A stretch of 25,071 bases of DNA from GCA-2719315 sp964448645 (lineage in GTDB: Bacteria > Bacteroidota > Bacteroidia > Flavobacteriales > Flavobacteriaceae): assembly GCA_964448645.1 (NCBI GenBank), contig CAYUZY010000013.1, forward strand, positions 1 through 25,071, read 5' to 3'. Positions 1-8,708 of the stretch are shown piece after piece; position 1 is the stretch's first letter, and each line of letters starts with the position of its first letter. Position numbers and translations under genes: made by a program. The notes below the pieces were generated by a model that searched no databases, was not told where the DNA came from, and worked only from the letters and a program-made list of their open reading frames with translations.

Positions 1-21
1 AATAGCGTCTCTTTTTAAAAC

Positions 22-1089
22 TTAAACAGCTCTCATTCCTTTTCTATCAGATTCATCTCTAATAGTTTTAATACCCTCTAATTTTTTATCATTAATCAAT
101 TCAGCAGTTTTCTTAATCATCTCTGCCTTATTAACTTGATAAGGAATCTCAGTAACAATAATACATTCTCTATCATCAACTGACTCAATTACAGCCTTAC
201 CTCTTAAAACAACCTTACCTCTTCCTGTTAAAAAAGCATCTTTAACCCCTTCATATCCATATATAGTACCGCCCGTAGGAAAATCAGGCGCTTTTATGTG
301 TTTTATCAATTCTTCAATATCATTAGCTTTTTGTTTTTCTTTGGTTAAATATTTTTTTCTAGAGATAATATCATTCTCATTTGGAATAAAAGCAGGTCTA
401 TCCTCTTCAGGTTTTTCGTTAATTAAAGAATTTCTTGCATCTTCTTCACTAATTATAATTGTTTCTGATAATCCAACTTTTTCTATAAAAACTTTATCTA
501 TATAAAAAACAATTCCATCAATAACTTCTGATAAATTATGAGGAGGCATATTAGTAGCCATTCCCACGGCAATACCTGAAGCTCCATTGATTAATAAAGT
601 TGGAACCTTAGTAGGTAAAACTAAAGGCTCTTTTAGTGTATCATCAAAATTAAGCTGATGATCAACAGTGTCTTTATCAATATCAGACATCAAATCTTCA
701 GATATTTTTTTCATCCTTGCTTCAGTATATCTCATTGCAGCAGGACTATCTCCATCAACAGAACCAAAATTTCCTTGGCCATCAACTAAAAGATATCTTA
801 AACTCCAATCTTGAGCCATTCTAACCATAGTATCATATACTGAGCTATCTCCATGAGGATGATACTTTCCCATAACCTCTCCAACAATTCTAGCTGATTT
901 TTTATGCGCAGTATTAGATCTAATACCCATTTCATGCATTCCATATAAAACTCTTCTATGAACCGGTTTTAATCCATCTCTTACATCGGGTAATGCACGT
1001 GACACAATGACAGACATTGAATAATCAATGTAAGCGGACTCCATTTCCTCTCTTATATTTATTGGAATTAACTTTTCTCCTAAATCCAT
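22..1089 (-). CDS. gyrA: DNA gyrase subunit A, N-terminal part, interrupted by an in-frame stop
   Basis: Subunit A of DNA gyrase, the type II topoisomerase that introduces negative supercoils; GyrA cuts and rejoins DNA. The first 355 residues are readable. Start at 1089 gives MDLGEKLIPINI, the usual Bacteroidota N-terminus; the frame also runs upstream into the N gap. The catalytic Tyr is Y121 (AMRYTE). The quinolone-determining segment HPHGDSSVYD keeps Ser82 and Asp86, the wild-type states. PDFPTGG and EIPYQVNKAEM are typical. Two oddities: about 55 extra residues at roughly 199-255, and a TAA at 22-24 after RKGMRAV. The same frame continues past that stop to the window edge as VLKRDAI, which is what GyrA normally has there, so the stop replaces one residue, probably Tyr. 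It is either a sequence error or a disrupted gene. Most of the gene lies left of the window. The family assignment is certain. Confidence 0.93.
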   Translation of the reverse strand: MDLGEKLIPINIREEMESAYIDYSMSVIVSRALPDVRDGLKPVHRRVLYGMHEMGIRSNTAHKKSARIVGEVMGKYHPHGDSSVYDTMVRMAQDWSLRYLLVDGQGNFGSVDGDSPAAMRYTEARMKKISEDLMSDIDKDTVDHQLNFDDTLKEPLVLPTKVPTLLINGASGIAVGMATNMPPHNLSEVIDGIVFYIDKVFIEKVGLSETIIISEEDARNSLINEKPEEDRPAFIPNENDIISRKKYLTKEKQKANDIEELIKHIKAPDFPTGGTIYGYEGVKDAFLTGRGKVVLRGKAVIESVDDRECIIVTEIPYQVNKAEMIKKTAELINDKKLEGIKTIRDESDRKGMRAV

Positions 1090-1100
1090 TTCTACTATGT

Positions 1101-1110
1101 NNNNNNNNNN
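1101..1110. other. Assembly gap (10 Ns)
   Basis: Ten undetermined bases separate the gyrA start from the gyrA-clpC intergenic sequence. The true gap length is unknown. The gene order gyrA (minus) and clpC (plus) agrees with what I remember of Flavobacteriia, so the join is plausible, but any short gene or promoter in the gap would be missed. The 203 bases from 1111 to 1313 are A/T-rich and contain no convincing gene. Confidence 0.98.
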
Positions 1111-1313
1111 ATAGTCGCTAAAATAAGAAAACCAAAGAGAAAAAATGACTAAATAAGATTTCGTTATAACTAAAATTATTAACATATTTAGATTAAAAAA
1201 TGATAATAAAATATTAAACTCCAACTTTGAAATATAATTTTTTTTTTGTCTATTAGCACAAGTAATGTAAACGTTTGGTCTGATTTTTGAATATAATAAG
1301 TTAAAGAAATAAA

Positions 1314-3854
1314 ATGGATGATAATTTTTCTTCAAGAGTAAAAGATGTTATTGCATATAGCAAAGAAGAAGCTCTAAGGCTTGGACACAACTTTATTGGA
1401 ACCGAACATTTGATGCTTGGTATTATTAGAGATGGAGCTGGAAAAGCTGTTTCAATTCTTAAATCAATTGAAATTGACTTAGATGATTTAAGAAAAAAAG
1501 TTGAAATCCTTAACCCTGCTGTTATAGATAATGAAGAAGATTTTAAAAATAAACAAAATTTACATCTAACTAGACAGGCTGAAAGAGCTCTTAAAACAAC
1601 TTTTCTTGAAGCAAAATTATTCCAAAGTGACCTAATAAATACTGTGCATTTACTTTTATGTATTTTAAGGAATGAAAATGACCCTACTACAAAACTTCTT
1701 TCAAAACTGAATATAAATTATGATAATATTAAAGAACAATTTAAGCTTTCAATGACTGGAGATGATGATAATTTTATAGAAACATCATCTACTTTTTCTG
1801 AAAAAGATGAATATTCTGACGAAGATAAGGAAGATCCTTTTGCTTCATCAACTGAAACAAAAGTTTCCAAAAAATCAAAAACTCCTGTTCTTGATAATTT
1901 CGGAAGAGATATAACAGATATGGCAATTAATGATAAGTTAGATCCTGTAGTTGGAAGAGAAAAAGAGATTGAAAGAGTTTCACAAATATTAAGTAGAAGA
2001 AAAAAAAACAACCCATTACTTATAGGAGAACCAGGAGTTGGCAAATCAGCTATAGCAGAAGGTTTAGCATTAAGAATAATACAAAAAAAAGTTTCTAGAA
2101 TACTATATAACAAAAGAGTTGTTACACTAGATCTTGCAAGTTTAGTAGCCGGAACTAAATATAGAGGTCAATTTGAAGAAAGAATGAAAGCGGTTATGAA
2201 TGAATTACAAAAAAACAATGATATAATTTTATTTATTGATGAAATACATACTATTATTGGAGCAGGAGGAGCTACAGGAAGTCTTGATGCGTCAAACATG
2301 TTTAAACCAGCACTTTCTAGAGGAGAAATACAATGTATTGGTGCAACAACTTTAGATGAATATCGTCAACATATAGAAAAAGATGGTGCTCTTGAACGTA
2401 GATTTCAAAAAATTATTGTTGAAGAAACTACACAAGATGAAACATTAGAAATACTAATAAACATTAAAGAAAAATATGAAAATCATCATAATGTTAATTA
2501 TACAGATGAAGCACTTAAATCTTGTGTAGAATTAACTTATAGATACGTTTCTGATAGATTTTTACCTGACAAAGCTATAGATGCTCTTGATGAATCTGGT
2601 TCAAGAGTTCATATTAACAATATGACAGTTCCAAAAGAAATCGTTCTTTTAGAAGAAAAACTTCAAAATGTTCGTTTAGAAAAAAATTCCGTTGTTAAAA
2701 AACAAAAGTACGAGGAAGCTGCTAAACTTCGTGATGATGAGAAAAAAGTTGAAAAAGAATTATTAGAAGCTCAAAATAAATGGAAAGAAGATTCAAAAAA
2801 CAATAGGATAACTGTTAATGAAGAAAATATTGCTGATGTTGTGTCAATGATGACTAATATTCCAGTGAGTAAAATAGTTAAATCAGAAAAAAATAAATTA
2901 AGCTTATTATCTAATCAGATTTCTGAAAAATTAATAGGACAAAAAAATGCTGTTGAAAAAATTGTAAAAGCTATTCAGCGAAACAGATCCGGTTTAAAAG
3001 CTCCAGACCGACCAATAGGATCTTTTATTTTCTTAGGTCAAACAGGAGTTGGTAAAACTCAACTTGCAAAAATATTAGCTTCGGAAATTTTTGAATCAGA
3101 TCAAAGTTTAATAAGAATTGACATGAGTGAATTTATGGAAAAATTTGCTGTGTCTAGATTAATAGGTGCTCCTCCAGGTTATGTTGGGTATGAAGAAGGT
3201 GGGCAGCTAAGTGAAAAAGTTAGAAGAAGGCCATATTCAGTTATCTTACTTGATGAGGTCGAAAAAGCTCATCCTGATATTTTTAATATGCTTTTACAAG
3301 TTCTCGATGATGGATATCTAACTGATAGCTTAGGAAGAAAAATTAACTTCCAAAATACCATAATAATAATGACTTCAAATCTAGGAGCTCGTCAATTAAA
3401 AGACTTTGGTACTGGGGTAGGATTCGAAACAAAATCAAAAAAAGAACAAACCAACGATATTGAAAAAAGTATAATTCAAAAAGAATTAAAAAAAACTTTT
3501 ACACCTGAGTTTCTTAATAGAATAGACGAAGTAATAATATTTAACAATCTAGAAAAGAAACATATTAGACAGATTGTTGATATTGAACTAGCTAAAGTTA
3601 TAAAAAGAGTAAATGATATTGGTTACAAACTTGAAGTTACATCAAATGCTAAAGATTTTTTAACTGAAAAAGGGTATGATAAAAAATATGGAGCTAGACC
3701 TCTAAATAGAGCAATACAAAAATATATTGAAGATTTAATTGCTGAAAATGTTGTTTCAAATAACATTAAAGATGGTGATGTTATTGAAATAGATTGGATT
3801 AAAAAACAAGATTCTCTTTCTCTCAAAATTAAAGAAAAAACATCGACACAATAA
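1314..3854 (+). CDS. clpC: ATP-dependent Clp protease ATP-binding subunit ClpC (Hsp100)
   Basis: Hsp100 AAA+ unfoldase that feeds damaged or regulatory proteins to the ClpP peptidase in the cytoplasm. At 846 residues it has the normal ClpC length. Two Clp-N repeats lie in about residues 1-145 (SRVKDVIAYSKEEALRLGHN). A charged, low-complexity linker follows (about 150-190). AAA+ module 1 has Walker A GEPGVGKS at 238-245 and Walker B LFIDEIHT. A UVR-type middle segment (KYEEAAKLRDDEKK, about 465-480) separates ClpC from ClpA and ClpB. AAA+ module 2 has Walker A GQTGVGKT at 575-582 and LLDEVEKAHPD, followed by the D2 C-terminal domain. It is transcribed divergently from gyrA. No CtsR-type or heat-shock operator is recognisable upstream; the best promoter-like box is GATTTTTG at 1282-1289, one mismatch from TAnnTTTG. 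The ATG at 1314 gives the standard N-terminus. Confidence 0.97.
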   Translation: MDDNFSSRVKDVIAYSKEEALRLGHNFIGTEHLMLGIIRDGAGKAVSILKSIEIDLDDLRKKVEILNPAVIDNEEDFKNKQNLHLTRQAERALKTTFLEAKLFQSDLINTVHLLLCILRNENDPTTKLLSKLNINYDNIKEQFKLSMTGDDDNFIETSSTFSEKDEYSDEDKEDPFASSTETKVSKKSKTPVLDNFGRDITDMAINDKLDPVVGREKEIERVSQILSRRKKNNPLLIGEPGVGKSAIAEGLALRIIQKKVSRILYNKRVVTLDLASLVAGTKYRGQFEERMKAVMNELQKNNDIILFIDEIHTIIGAGGATGSLDASNMFKPALSRGEIQCIGATTLDEYRQHIEKDGALERRFQKIIVEETTQDETLEILINIKEKYENHHNVNYTDEALKSCVELTYRYVSDRFLPDKAIDALDESGSRVHINNMTVPKEIVLLEEKLQNVRLEKNSVVKKQKYEEAAKLRDDEKKVEKELLEAQNKWKEDSKNNRITVNEENIADVVSMMTNIPVSKIVKSEKNKLSLLSNQISEKLIGQKNAVEKIVKAIQRNRSGLKAPDRPIGSFIFLGQTGVGKTQLAKILASEIFESDQSLIRIDMSEFMEKFAVSRLIGAPPGYVGYEEGGQLSEKVRRRPYSVILLDEVEKAHPDIFNMLLQVLDDGYLTDSLGRKINFQNTIIIMTSNLGARQLKDFGTGVGFETKSKKEQTNDIEKSIIQKELKKTFTPEFLNRIDEVIIFNNLEKKHIRQIVDIELAKVIKRVNDIGYKLEVTSNAKDFLTEKGYDKKYGARPLNRAIQKYIEDLIAENVVSNNIKDGDVIEIDWIKKQDSLSLKIKEKTSTQ

Positions 3855-3919
3855 TTTAAATTATTTAACTCTATTTTTATTAATATTTATTTTCTTTTTA
3901 GTTCTAAACTTTAAATATT

Positions 3920-3927
3920 TATTTTTG
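3920..3927 (+). promoter_or_regulatory. Predicted -7 box of the thrABC promoter (TATTTTTG)
   Basis: TATTTTTG matches the Bacteroidota -7 consensus TAnnTTTG exactly. It lies in the 121-base clpC-thrA spacer and predicts a transcription start near 3932, giving a leader of about 44 bases before thrA. The -33 element is weak (TTAG near 3898). The clpC-thrA spacer shows no strong clpC terminator. Confidence 0.5.
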
Positions 3928-3937
3928 CCGACATTAT

Positions 3938-3954
3938 TTCTCTTTAAAAGAGAA
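3938..3954 (+). promoter_or_regulatory. Palindrome in the thrA leader
   Basis: TTCTCTTT, one A, then AAAGAGAA is a perfect 8+1+8 inverted repeat. As RNA it would form a 6-bp stem with a five-base loop. It starts a few bases downstream of the predicted thr transcription start and ends 21 bases before the thrA ATG, so it could be a repressor site or a leader hairpin. No threonine-rich leader peptide fits in this short leader. Function is inferred from position only. Confidence 0.3.
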
Positions 3955-3975
3955 TAAAAACAAAAAAACCAATAA

Positions 3976-6426
3976 ATGAAAGTTTTAAAATTTGGAGGAA
4001 GTTCTGTTGCTAATTCAAAAGCTCTATCTAATGTTATCAATATTATTAAACAAAATAAAAATCATAAAATTTTTCTAGTATTTTCTGCGTTAGGTGGCAT
4101 TACTGATATACTTTTAAAAATGTTTTACAAAGCAATAAAGAAAGATAAAAGTTTCAAAACATTTTTAAATTTAATAGAAAAAAAACATTTAGAACCTATT
4201 AAAAAATTTATTTCTCTTGAAAAGCAAAGTGAATTAATCAGTTTTTTAAAATCAAAAATTAATGAAATTGAAGATCTTTTAACTGCTATTTCAATGATAA
4301 ATGAAGACTCTGATAGTATTCAGGCTAAAGTTCTTAGTTATGGTGAAATTTTATCTTCTCATATTATTCACAGAATTCTTCTTAAATCAAATATTGATGT
4401 AGAGCTTTTAGATGCAAAATCTCTTATAAAAACAAAAAATTTAAATAAAAAAGATATAGTTGATGTAGAATTAAGTTCAAAAAATGTTTTAAAAAAAATT
4501 TCAAATAAAAAGAAAAAAATATATATGATGTCTGGTTTTATTGCTTCAGACGAAAAGAATGTAATAAAAACACTTGGTCGAGGAGGTTCAGATTATACAG
4601 CATCTTTAATAGCCTCTTTTTTAAATTCAGATATACTTGAAATATGGACTGATGTAAATGGAATGTATACTGCTAATCCTTCAATAGTAAGTCAAGCCAA
4701 ACCGATTCCAAAATTATCTTATCAAGAAGCTATGGAATTATCTCATTTTGGCGCGAAAGTTTTATATCCTCCTACAATCCAACCTTTAATTAAAAAGAAA
4801 ATTCCTGTCATTATCAAGAATACTTTTGATAATAAATCTCCTGGAACAATAATTTCTTATGATTCTATTACTGAAGAAAAAAATGTAGTTAAAGGTATTA
4901 GTCATATAGATAATGTTTCTCTTATAAATATAGAAGGAAGTGGAATGGTTGGAATAACAGGTTTTTCACAAAAACTATTCAATGCTCTTTCATCTAATAA
5001 TATTAATATTATAATGATTACTCAAGCTTCATCAGAACACTCAATATGTATTGGCCTTATCAAAGATGATGCTAAAAAAGCTAAAAAAATTATAGAAGAA
5101 GAATTTTCTCTTGAAATAAATTTAAACAAGTTAAATTCTGTCAGTATTGAAAAAAACATGGTAAACATTGCCGTTGTTGGTGATAAAATGAAAGACCATC
5201 AAGGTATAAGTGGAAAACTGTTTAGTAGCCTTGGAGCTAATAATATTAATATTAGAGCGATTGCTCAAGGTGCATCAGAACGAAACATTTCAATTATAAT
5301 TGATAAAAAAAATATAAAAAAAGCTTTAAATACAATTCATGAAAGATTTTTTGAAGAACAAATCATAGAATTAAATTTATTTATAACTGGAGTTGGAAAT
5401 GTAGGAAGTAAACTTTTAGAACAGATTCAGCAACAAAAGAAATATTTAATTGAAAATTTAAAATTAAAAATTAGAGTAATTGCAATATCTAACTCAAAAA
5501 AAATGCTTTTTAATGAAAATTCATTAAACCTTAAAAATTGGAAAAAAAATCTTTTAAAAAGTTCATTAAATGCAAATCGAAAAGTTTTCTTTAATTATAT
5601 TAAAACTCTAAATTATAGAAACAGCATATTTGTTGATAATACAGCTGATGAAAAAATAGCATCGGAATATTCAAAATATTTAAAAAACAATATCGGCGTC
5701 GTTACCTGTAATAAAATAGCATGTGCTGATAAATTATCTAATTACATTGAATTAAAAACTCTCTCTAGGAAATTTGGAACTTCATTCTTATTTGAAACAA
5801 ATGTTGGTGCTGGTTTACCAATAATTGACACTCTTAATAATTTAATAGCTTCTGGAGATAAGATTATAAAAATTCAAGCTATTTTATCTGGTAGTTTAAA
5901 CTTTATTTTCAACAATTTTAAAGAAGGGTTAAGTTTTTGTGATATAGTATTAAAAGCGGAAAAAGAAGGATATACGGAGCCTAATCCTAAAATTGATTTA
6001 AGTGGCGTAGATGTAGCAAGAAAAATCTTAATTTTAGCTAGAGAAAGTGGCTATAACCTAGAGTTAGATTCAATTAAAAATCATTCTTTCCTTCCTGCTA
6101 ATTGTCTTAAAACAAAAACGAAAAAAGAGTTTTACAATTCTTTAAAAAAACATGAATCTCATTTTATTAAACTTCTTAAAAATGCTAATAAACAAAATGC
6201 AAGATTAAAATATATTGCTCAACTTGAAAAAGGAAAAGCTAATGTTGGTCTTCAAAACATTGGTCCTGATCATGATTTTTATAATTTAGAAGGAAGTGAT
6301 AATATCATTTTATTTTACACCAAAAGATACAACAAACAGCCATTGATTGTTAAAGGTGCTGGTGCTGGCGCTGAAGTTACTGCTGGAGGAATTTTTGGAG
6401 ATATAATTAGAATTGGAAAAAAATAA
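3976..6426 (+). CDS. thrA: Bifunctional aspartokinase / homoserine dehydrogenase
   Basis: Catalyses the first and third steps of threonine synthesis from aspartate: phosphorylation of aspartate, and NAD(P)H-dependent reduction of aspartate semialdehyde to homoserine. Its 816 residues are the usual length of the fused enzyme. The N-terminal kinase domain (about 1-300) begins with KFGGSSVA and has GRGGSDYTA and WTDVNGMYTANP. Two ACT regulatory regions (about 310-460; NINIIMITQASSEHS and NINIRAIAQGASERN) usually bind threonine for feedback inhibition. The C-terminal dehydrogenase starts near 465 with the nucleotide-binding GVGNVGSKLLE and continues with VTCNKIA, GAGLPIIDTLN, SGSLNFIFN and PNPKIDLSGVDVARK. 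First gene of thrABC; thrB starts 4 bases after its stop. The intermediate enzyme Asd is not in the window. Confidence 0.97.
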   Translation: MKVLKFGGSSVANSKALSNVINIIKQNKNHKIFLVFSALGGITDILLKMFYKAIKKDKSFKTFLNLIEKKHLEPIKKFISLEKQSELISFLKSKINEIEDLLTAISMINEDSDSIQAKVLSYGEILSSHIIHRILLKSNIDVELLDAKSLIKTKNLNKKDIVDVELSSKNVLKKISNKKKKIYMMSGFIASDEKNVIKTLGRGGSDYTASLIASFLNSDILEIWTDVNGMYTANPSIVSQAKPIPKLSYQEAMELSHFGAKVLYPPTIQPLIKKKIPVIIKNTFDNKSPGTIISYDSITEEKNVVKGISHIDNVSLINIEGSGMVGITGFSQKLFNALSSNNINIIMITQASSEHSICIGLIKDDAKKAKKIIEEEFSLEINLNKLNSVSIEKNMVNIAVVGDKMKDHQGISGKLFSSLGANNINIRAIAQGASERNISIIIDKKNIKKALNTIHERFFEEQIIELNLFITGVGNVGSKLLEQIQQQKKYLIENLKLKIRVIAISNSKKMLFNENSLNLKNWKKNLLKSSLNANRKVFFNYIKTLNYRNSIFVDNTADEKIASEYSKYLKNNIGVVTCNKIACADKLSNYIELKTLSRKFGTSFLFETNVGAGLPIIDTLNNLIASGDKIIKIQAILSGSLNFIFNNFKEGLSFCDIVLKAEKEGYTEPNPKIDLSGVDVARKILILARESGYNLELDSIKNHSFLPANCLKTKTKKEFYNSLKKHESHFIKLLKNANKQNARLKYIAQLEKGKANVGLQNIGPDHDFYNLEGSDNIILFYTKRYNKQPLIVKGAGAGAEVTAGGIFGDIIRIGKK

Positions 6427-6430
6427 ATTT

Positions 6431-7351
6431 ATGAATAATATAAAAATATTTTGCCCTGCGAGTGTAGCTAATGTTTCATGTGGTTTTGATATTTTAGGAT
6501 TTTGTTTAGATGGAATTGGAGATGAAATATTTATAAAAAAAACTCCTGATAAAGGCCTAACCATTTCTAAAATAACTGGAGCAAAACTTCCATTTGATCC
6601 AAAAAAAAATGTTGCAACAATTGCTGCATCAGCAATTTTAAAAACTTTTAATTTAAATTATGGTTTTGATTTTGAAATAAGAAAACACATAAAACCTGGA
6701 AGCGGGATTGGAAGTAGTGCTGCAAGTGCTGTAGGAGCGGTTTATGGAATTAATAAATTAATTGGAAATCCATACAACAGAAAAGATCTTATAAAATTTG
6801 CACTTGAAGGAGAGAAATATGCAAGTAAAGCAGAACATGCTGATAATATTGCGCCTGCACTATTAGGTGGTTTTACTCTAGTTCGATCAAATAAAACTTT
6901 AGACATAATTGAACTCCCCTATCCTAAAATGTTATACGCAACAATACTTCATCCAGAAATTGAATTAAAAACAGCTCATGCTAGATCAATTCTAAAAAAA
7001 TCAATTTCTCTAAGTGATAGTGTTAAACAATCAGGAAATTTAGCTGCGCTAGTTAGTGGTCTTTATACCAATGATTATGATATAATTTCTAGGTCATTAA
7101 AAGACTATATAATTGAACCATATAGATCAAAATTAATTCCAGAATTTGACTTATTAAAAAAAACTGCCATAAATTCAGGTGCTTTAGGATCAGGAATTTC
7201 TGGATCAGGACCATCTATATATGCACTTTCAAAAGGAAAAAAAACTGCAGAAATTGTTGGTAAAGAAATGAAGAAAATAATTTCAAGACTTCCAATAAAA
7301 CATAGAGTTTATATCTCTAAAATAAATCAAAAAGGAGTTGAAATTATTTAA
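6431..7351 (+). CDS. thrB: Homoserine kinase
   Basis: GHMP-family kinase that phosphorylates homoserine to O-phosphohomoserine, the substrate of ThrC. I chose the ATG at 6431 (306 residues), because MNNIKIFCPASVANVSCGFD is the normal family start and leaves a 4-base gap after thrA. The open frame also has an ATG at 6413, which would overlap thrA. The ATP-binding GHMP motif is PGSGIGSSAASA (about residues 83-94), and the C-terminal GSGISGSGPSIYAL segment is typical. It sits between thrA and thrC with only a few bases on either side, so all three enzymes are presumably made from one mRNA. Confidence 0.96.
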   Translation: MNNIKIFCPASVANVSCGFDILGFCLDGIGDEIFIKKTPDKGLTISKITGAKLPFDPKKNVATIAASAILKTFNLNYGFDFEIRKHIKPGSGIGSSAASAVGAVYGINKLIGNPYNRKDLIKFALEGEKYASKAEHADNIAPALLGGFTLVRSNKTLDIIELPYPKMLYATILHPEIELKTAHARSILKKSISLSDSVKQSGNLAALVSGLYTNDYDIISRSLKDYIIEPYRSKLIPEFDLLKKTAINSGALGSGISGSGPSIYALSKGKKTAEIVGKEMKKIISRLPIKHRVYISKINQKGVEII

Positions 7352-7356
7352 TTAAG

Positions 7357-8664
7357 ATGAATTATATAAGTTTAAATCATAACTCTCAAAAGGTAAATTT
7401 TGAAAACGCTTTAATAAACGGATTAGCACCCGATAAAGGTTTATATTATCCTGAATCAATTCCGAAATTATCAGAAAATTTTTTTAACAAAATTAAAGAG
7501 TTAAGTAATATTGAAATAGCTTATAGTGTTATAAAACCTTTTATTGGGAATTGTATAGATAAAGAAAATTTAAATAAAATTATTGTAGATACTTTAAATT
7601 TTGAATTTCCATTAAAAGAAATAGAAAACGATATAGCTTCTCTTGAATTATTTCATGGTCCTACTTTAGCGTTTAAAGATGTTGGAGCTAGATTTATGGC
7701 TAGATGTCTTGGGTATATTACTCAAAACAAAAGAAATAAAAAAATCACAGTACTTGTAGCCACATCTGGAGATACAGGTGGTGCTGTTGCAAATGGATTT
7801 TATAATATTGAAGGTATTGATGTAGTAATATTATACCCAAAAAATAAAGTAAGTAAAATCCAAGAAAAACAATTAACAACGTTAGGAAATAATATAAATG
7901 CTTTAGAAGTTGATGGCGATTTTGATGACTGTCAAGATATGGTTAAAAATATCTTTATAGACGAGCAGATTAAAAGTAAAATAGATGTCACTTCTGCAAA
8001 CTCAATAAATGTTGGGAGGTGGTTGCCTCAAATTTTTTACTATTTTTTTGCTTACAAAGAAATTATTAAAAATAAACTAAAAAATAAAAAAATTGTTTTT
8101 TCAGTTCCTAGTGGTAATTTTGGAAATATTTGTGCTGGTTTATTATCTAAAGTAATGGGACTGCCAATAAACCATTTTATTTCAGCAACTAATATCAACA
8201 ATGTAGTTCCAATCTTCTTGAAAACTGGACAATATATCCCAAAAAAAACCATAAAAACAATTTCAAATGCAATGGATGTTGGAAACCCTAGCAACTTTAT
8301 AAGAATTCAAAATATTTTCAATAATGATTTTCATAAATTAAAAAAAGTAATGAGTGGGTATCATTTTTCAGACTCTAAAACCAGTAATGAAATTTATAAT
8401 GTTTATAAAAATAATAATTATGTTCTTGACCCACATGGAGCAGTTGGTTATTTAGGATTAAAAAAATTTTTAAATGAACATAAAGATTATTTTGGAGTCT
8501 TTTTAGAAACAGCTCATCCTATAAAGTTTATGGAAATTGTTGAAAAAAAAATAAAAAACAAAATTTCTATCCCAAATCAAATAAAGAAAATACTATATAA
8601 AAGTGAGAATAAAACTTCTATTTCAAACTATAACGAACTAAAATCATTTCTTTTAAAATTTTAA
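7357..8664 (+). CDS. thrC: Threonine synthase
   Basis: PLP-dependent enzyme that converts O-phosphohomoserine to threonine, the last step of the pathway begun by thrA. It has 435 residues. The N-terminus (MNYISLNHNSQKVNFENALI, GLAPDKGLYYPE) is typical of the bacterial/yeast-type enzyme. The PLP lysine is K107 in LAFKDVGARF, followed by the phosphate-binding ATSGDTGGAVANGF loop. VPSGNFGNICAG and the C-terminal DPHGAVGYLGL also fit. Last gene of thrABC, 5 bases after thrB; its stop codon lies inside an A/T-only hairpin (8655-8678). The PLP it needs could come from pdxH in this window. Confidence 0.97.
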   Translation: MNYISLNHNSQKVNFENALINGLAPDKGLYYPESIPKLSENFFNKIKELSNIEIAYSVIKPFIGNCIDKENLNKIIVDTLNFEFPLKEIENDIASLELFHGPTLAFKDVGARFMARCLGYITQNKRNKKITVLVATSGDTGGAVANGFYNIEGIDVVILYPKNKVSKIQEKQLTTLGNNINALEVDGDFDDCQDMVKNIFIDEQIKSKIDVTSANSINVGRWLPQIFYYFFAYKEIIKNKLKNKKIVFSVPSGNFGNICAGLLSKVMGLPINHFISATNINNVVPIFLKTGQYIPKKTIKTISNAMDVGNPSNFIRIQNIFNNDFHKLKKVMSGYHFSDSKTSNEIYNVYKNNNYVLDPHGAVGYLGLKKFLNEHKDYFGVFLETAHPIKFMEIVEKKIKNKISIPNQIKKILYKSENKTSISNYNELKSFLLKF

Positions 8665-8678
8665 TCGTTTAAAATTTT
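8655..8678 (+). terminator. A/T-only hairpin at the end of thrC, possible weak terminator
   Basis: AAAATTTTAA, loop TCGT, TTAAAATTTT: a perfect 10-bp stem with no G-C pair in the stem. It overlaps the thrC stop codon and precedes gcvT by 30 bases. The right arm ends in four Ts but no longer U-tract follows, so termination would be partial at best. It could equally be an mRNA 3'-end stabiliser. Confidence 0.35.
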
Positions 8679-8708
8679 ATAAATTCAATATAATATATTT
8701 AATAAAAG

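Noticed and set aside
22..24. Reassigned or suppressed TAA codon in gyrA
   Set aside because: TAA ends most other genes here at their expected C-termini, so it is a normal stop. A sequence error or nonsense mutation is more likely.
1090..1335. Upstream extension of the gyrA frame through the N gap, with a hydrophobic stretch of about 75 residues
   Set aside because: It crosses undetermined bases, overlaps the clpC start on the other strand and lies outside the conserved GyrA N-terminus. The hydrophobic look comes from A/T-rich DNA.
2000..2008. A9 run in clpC
   Set aside because: It encodes the conserved RRKKNNP stretch just before Walker A; slippage would only destroy the protein.
6413..6430. 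Earlier ATG for thrB
   Set aside because: It would add residues absent from the family and overlap thrA; 6431 gives the standard N-terminus.
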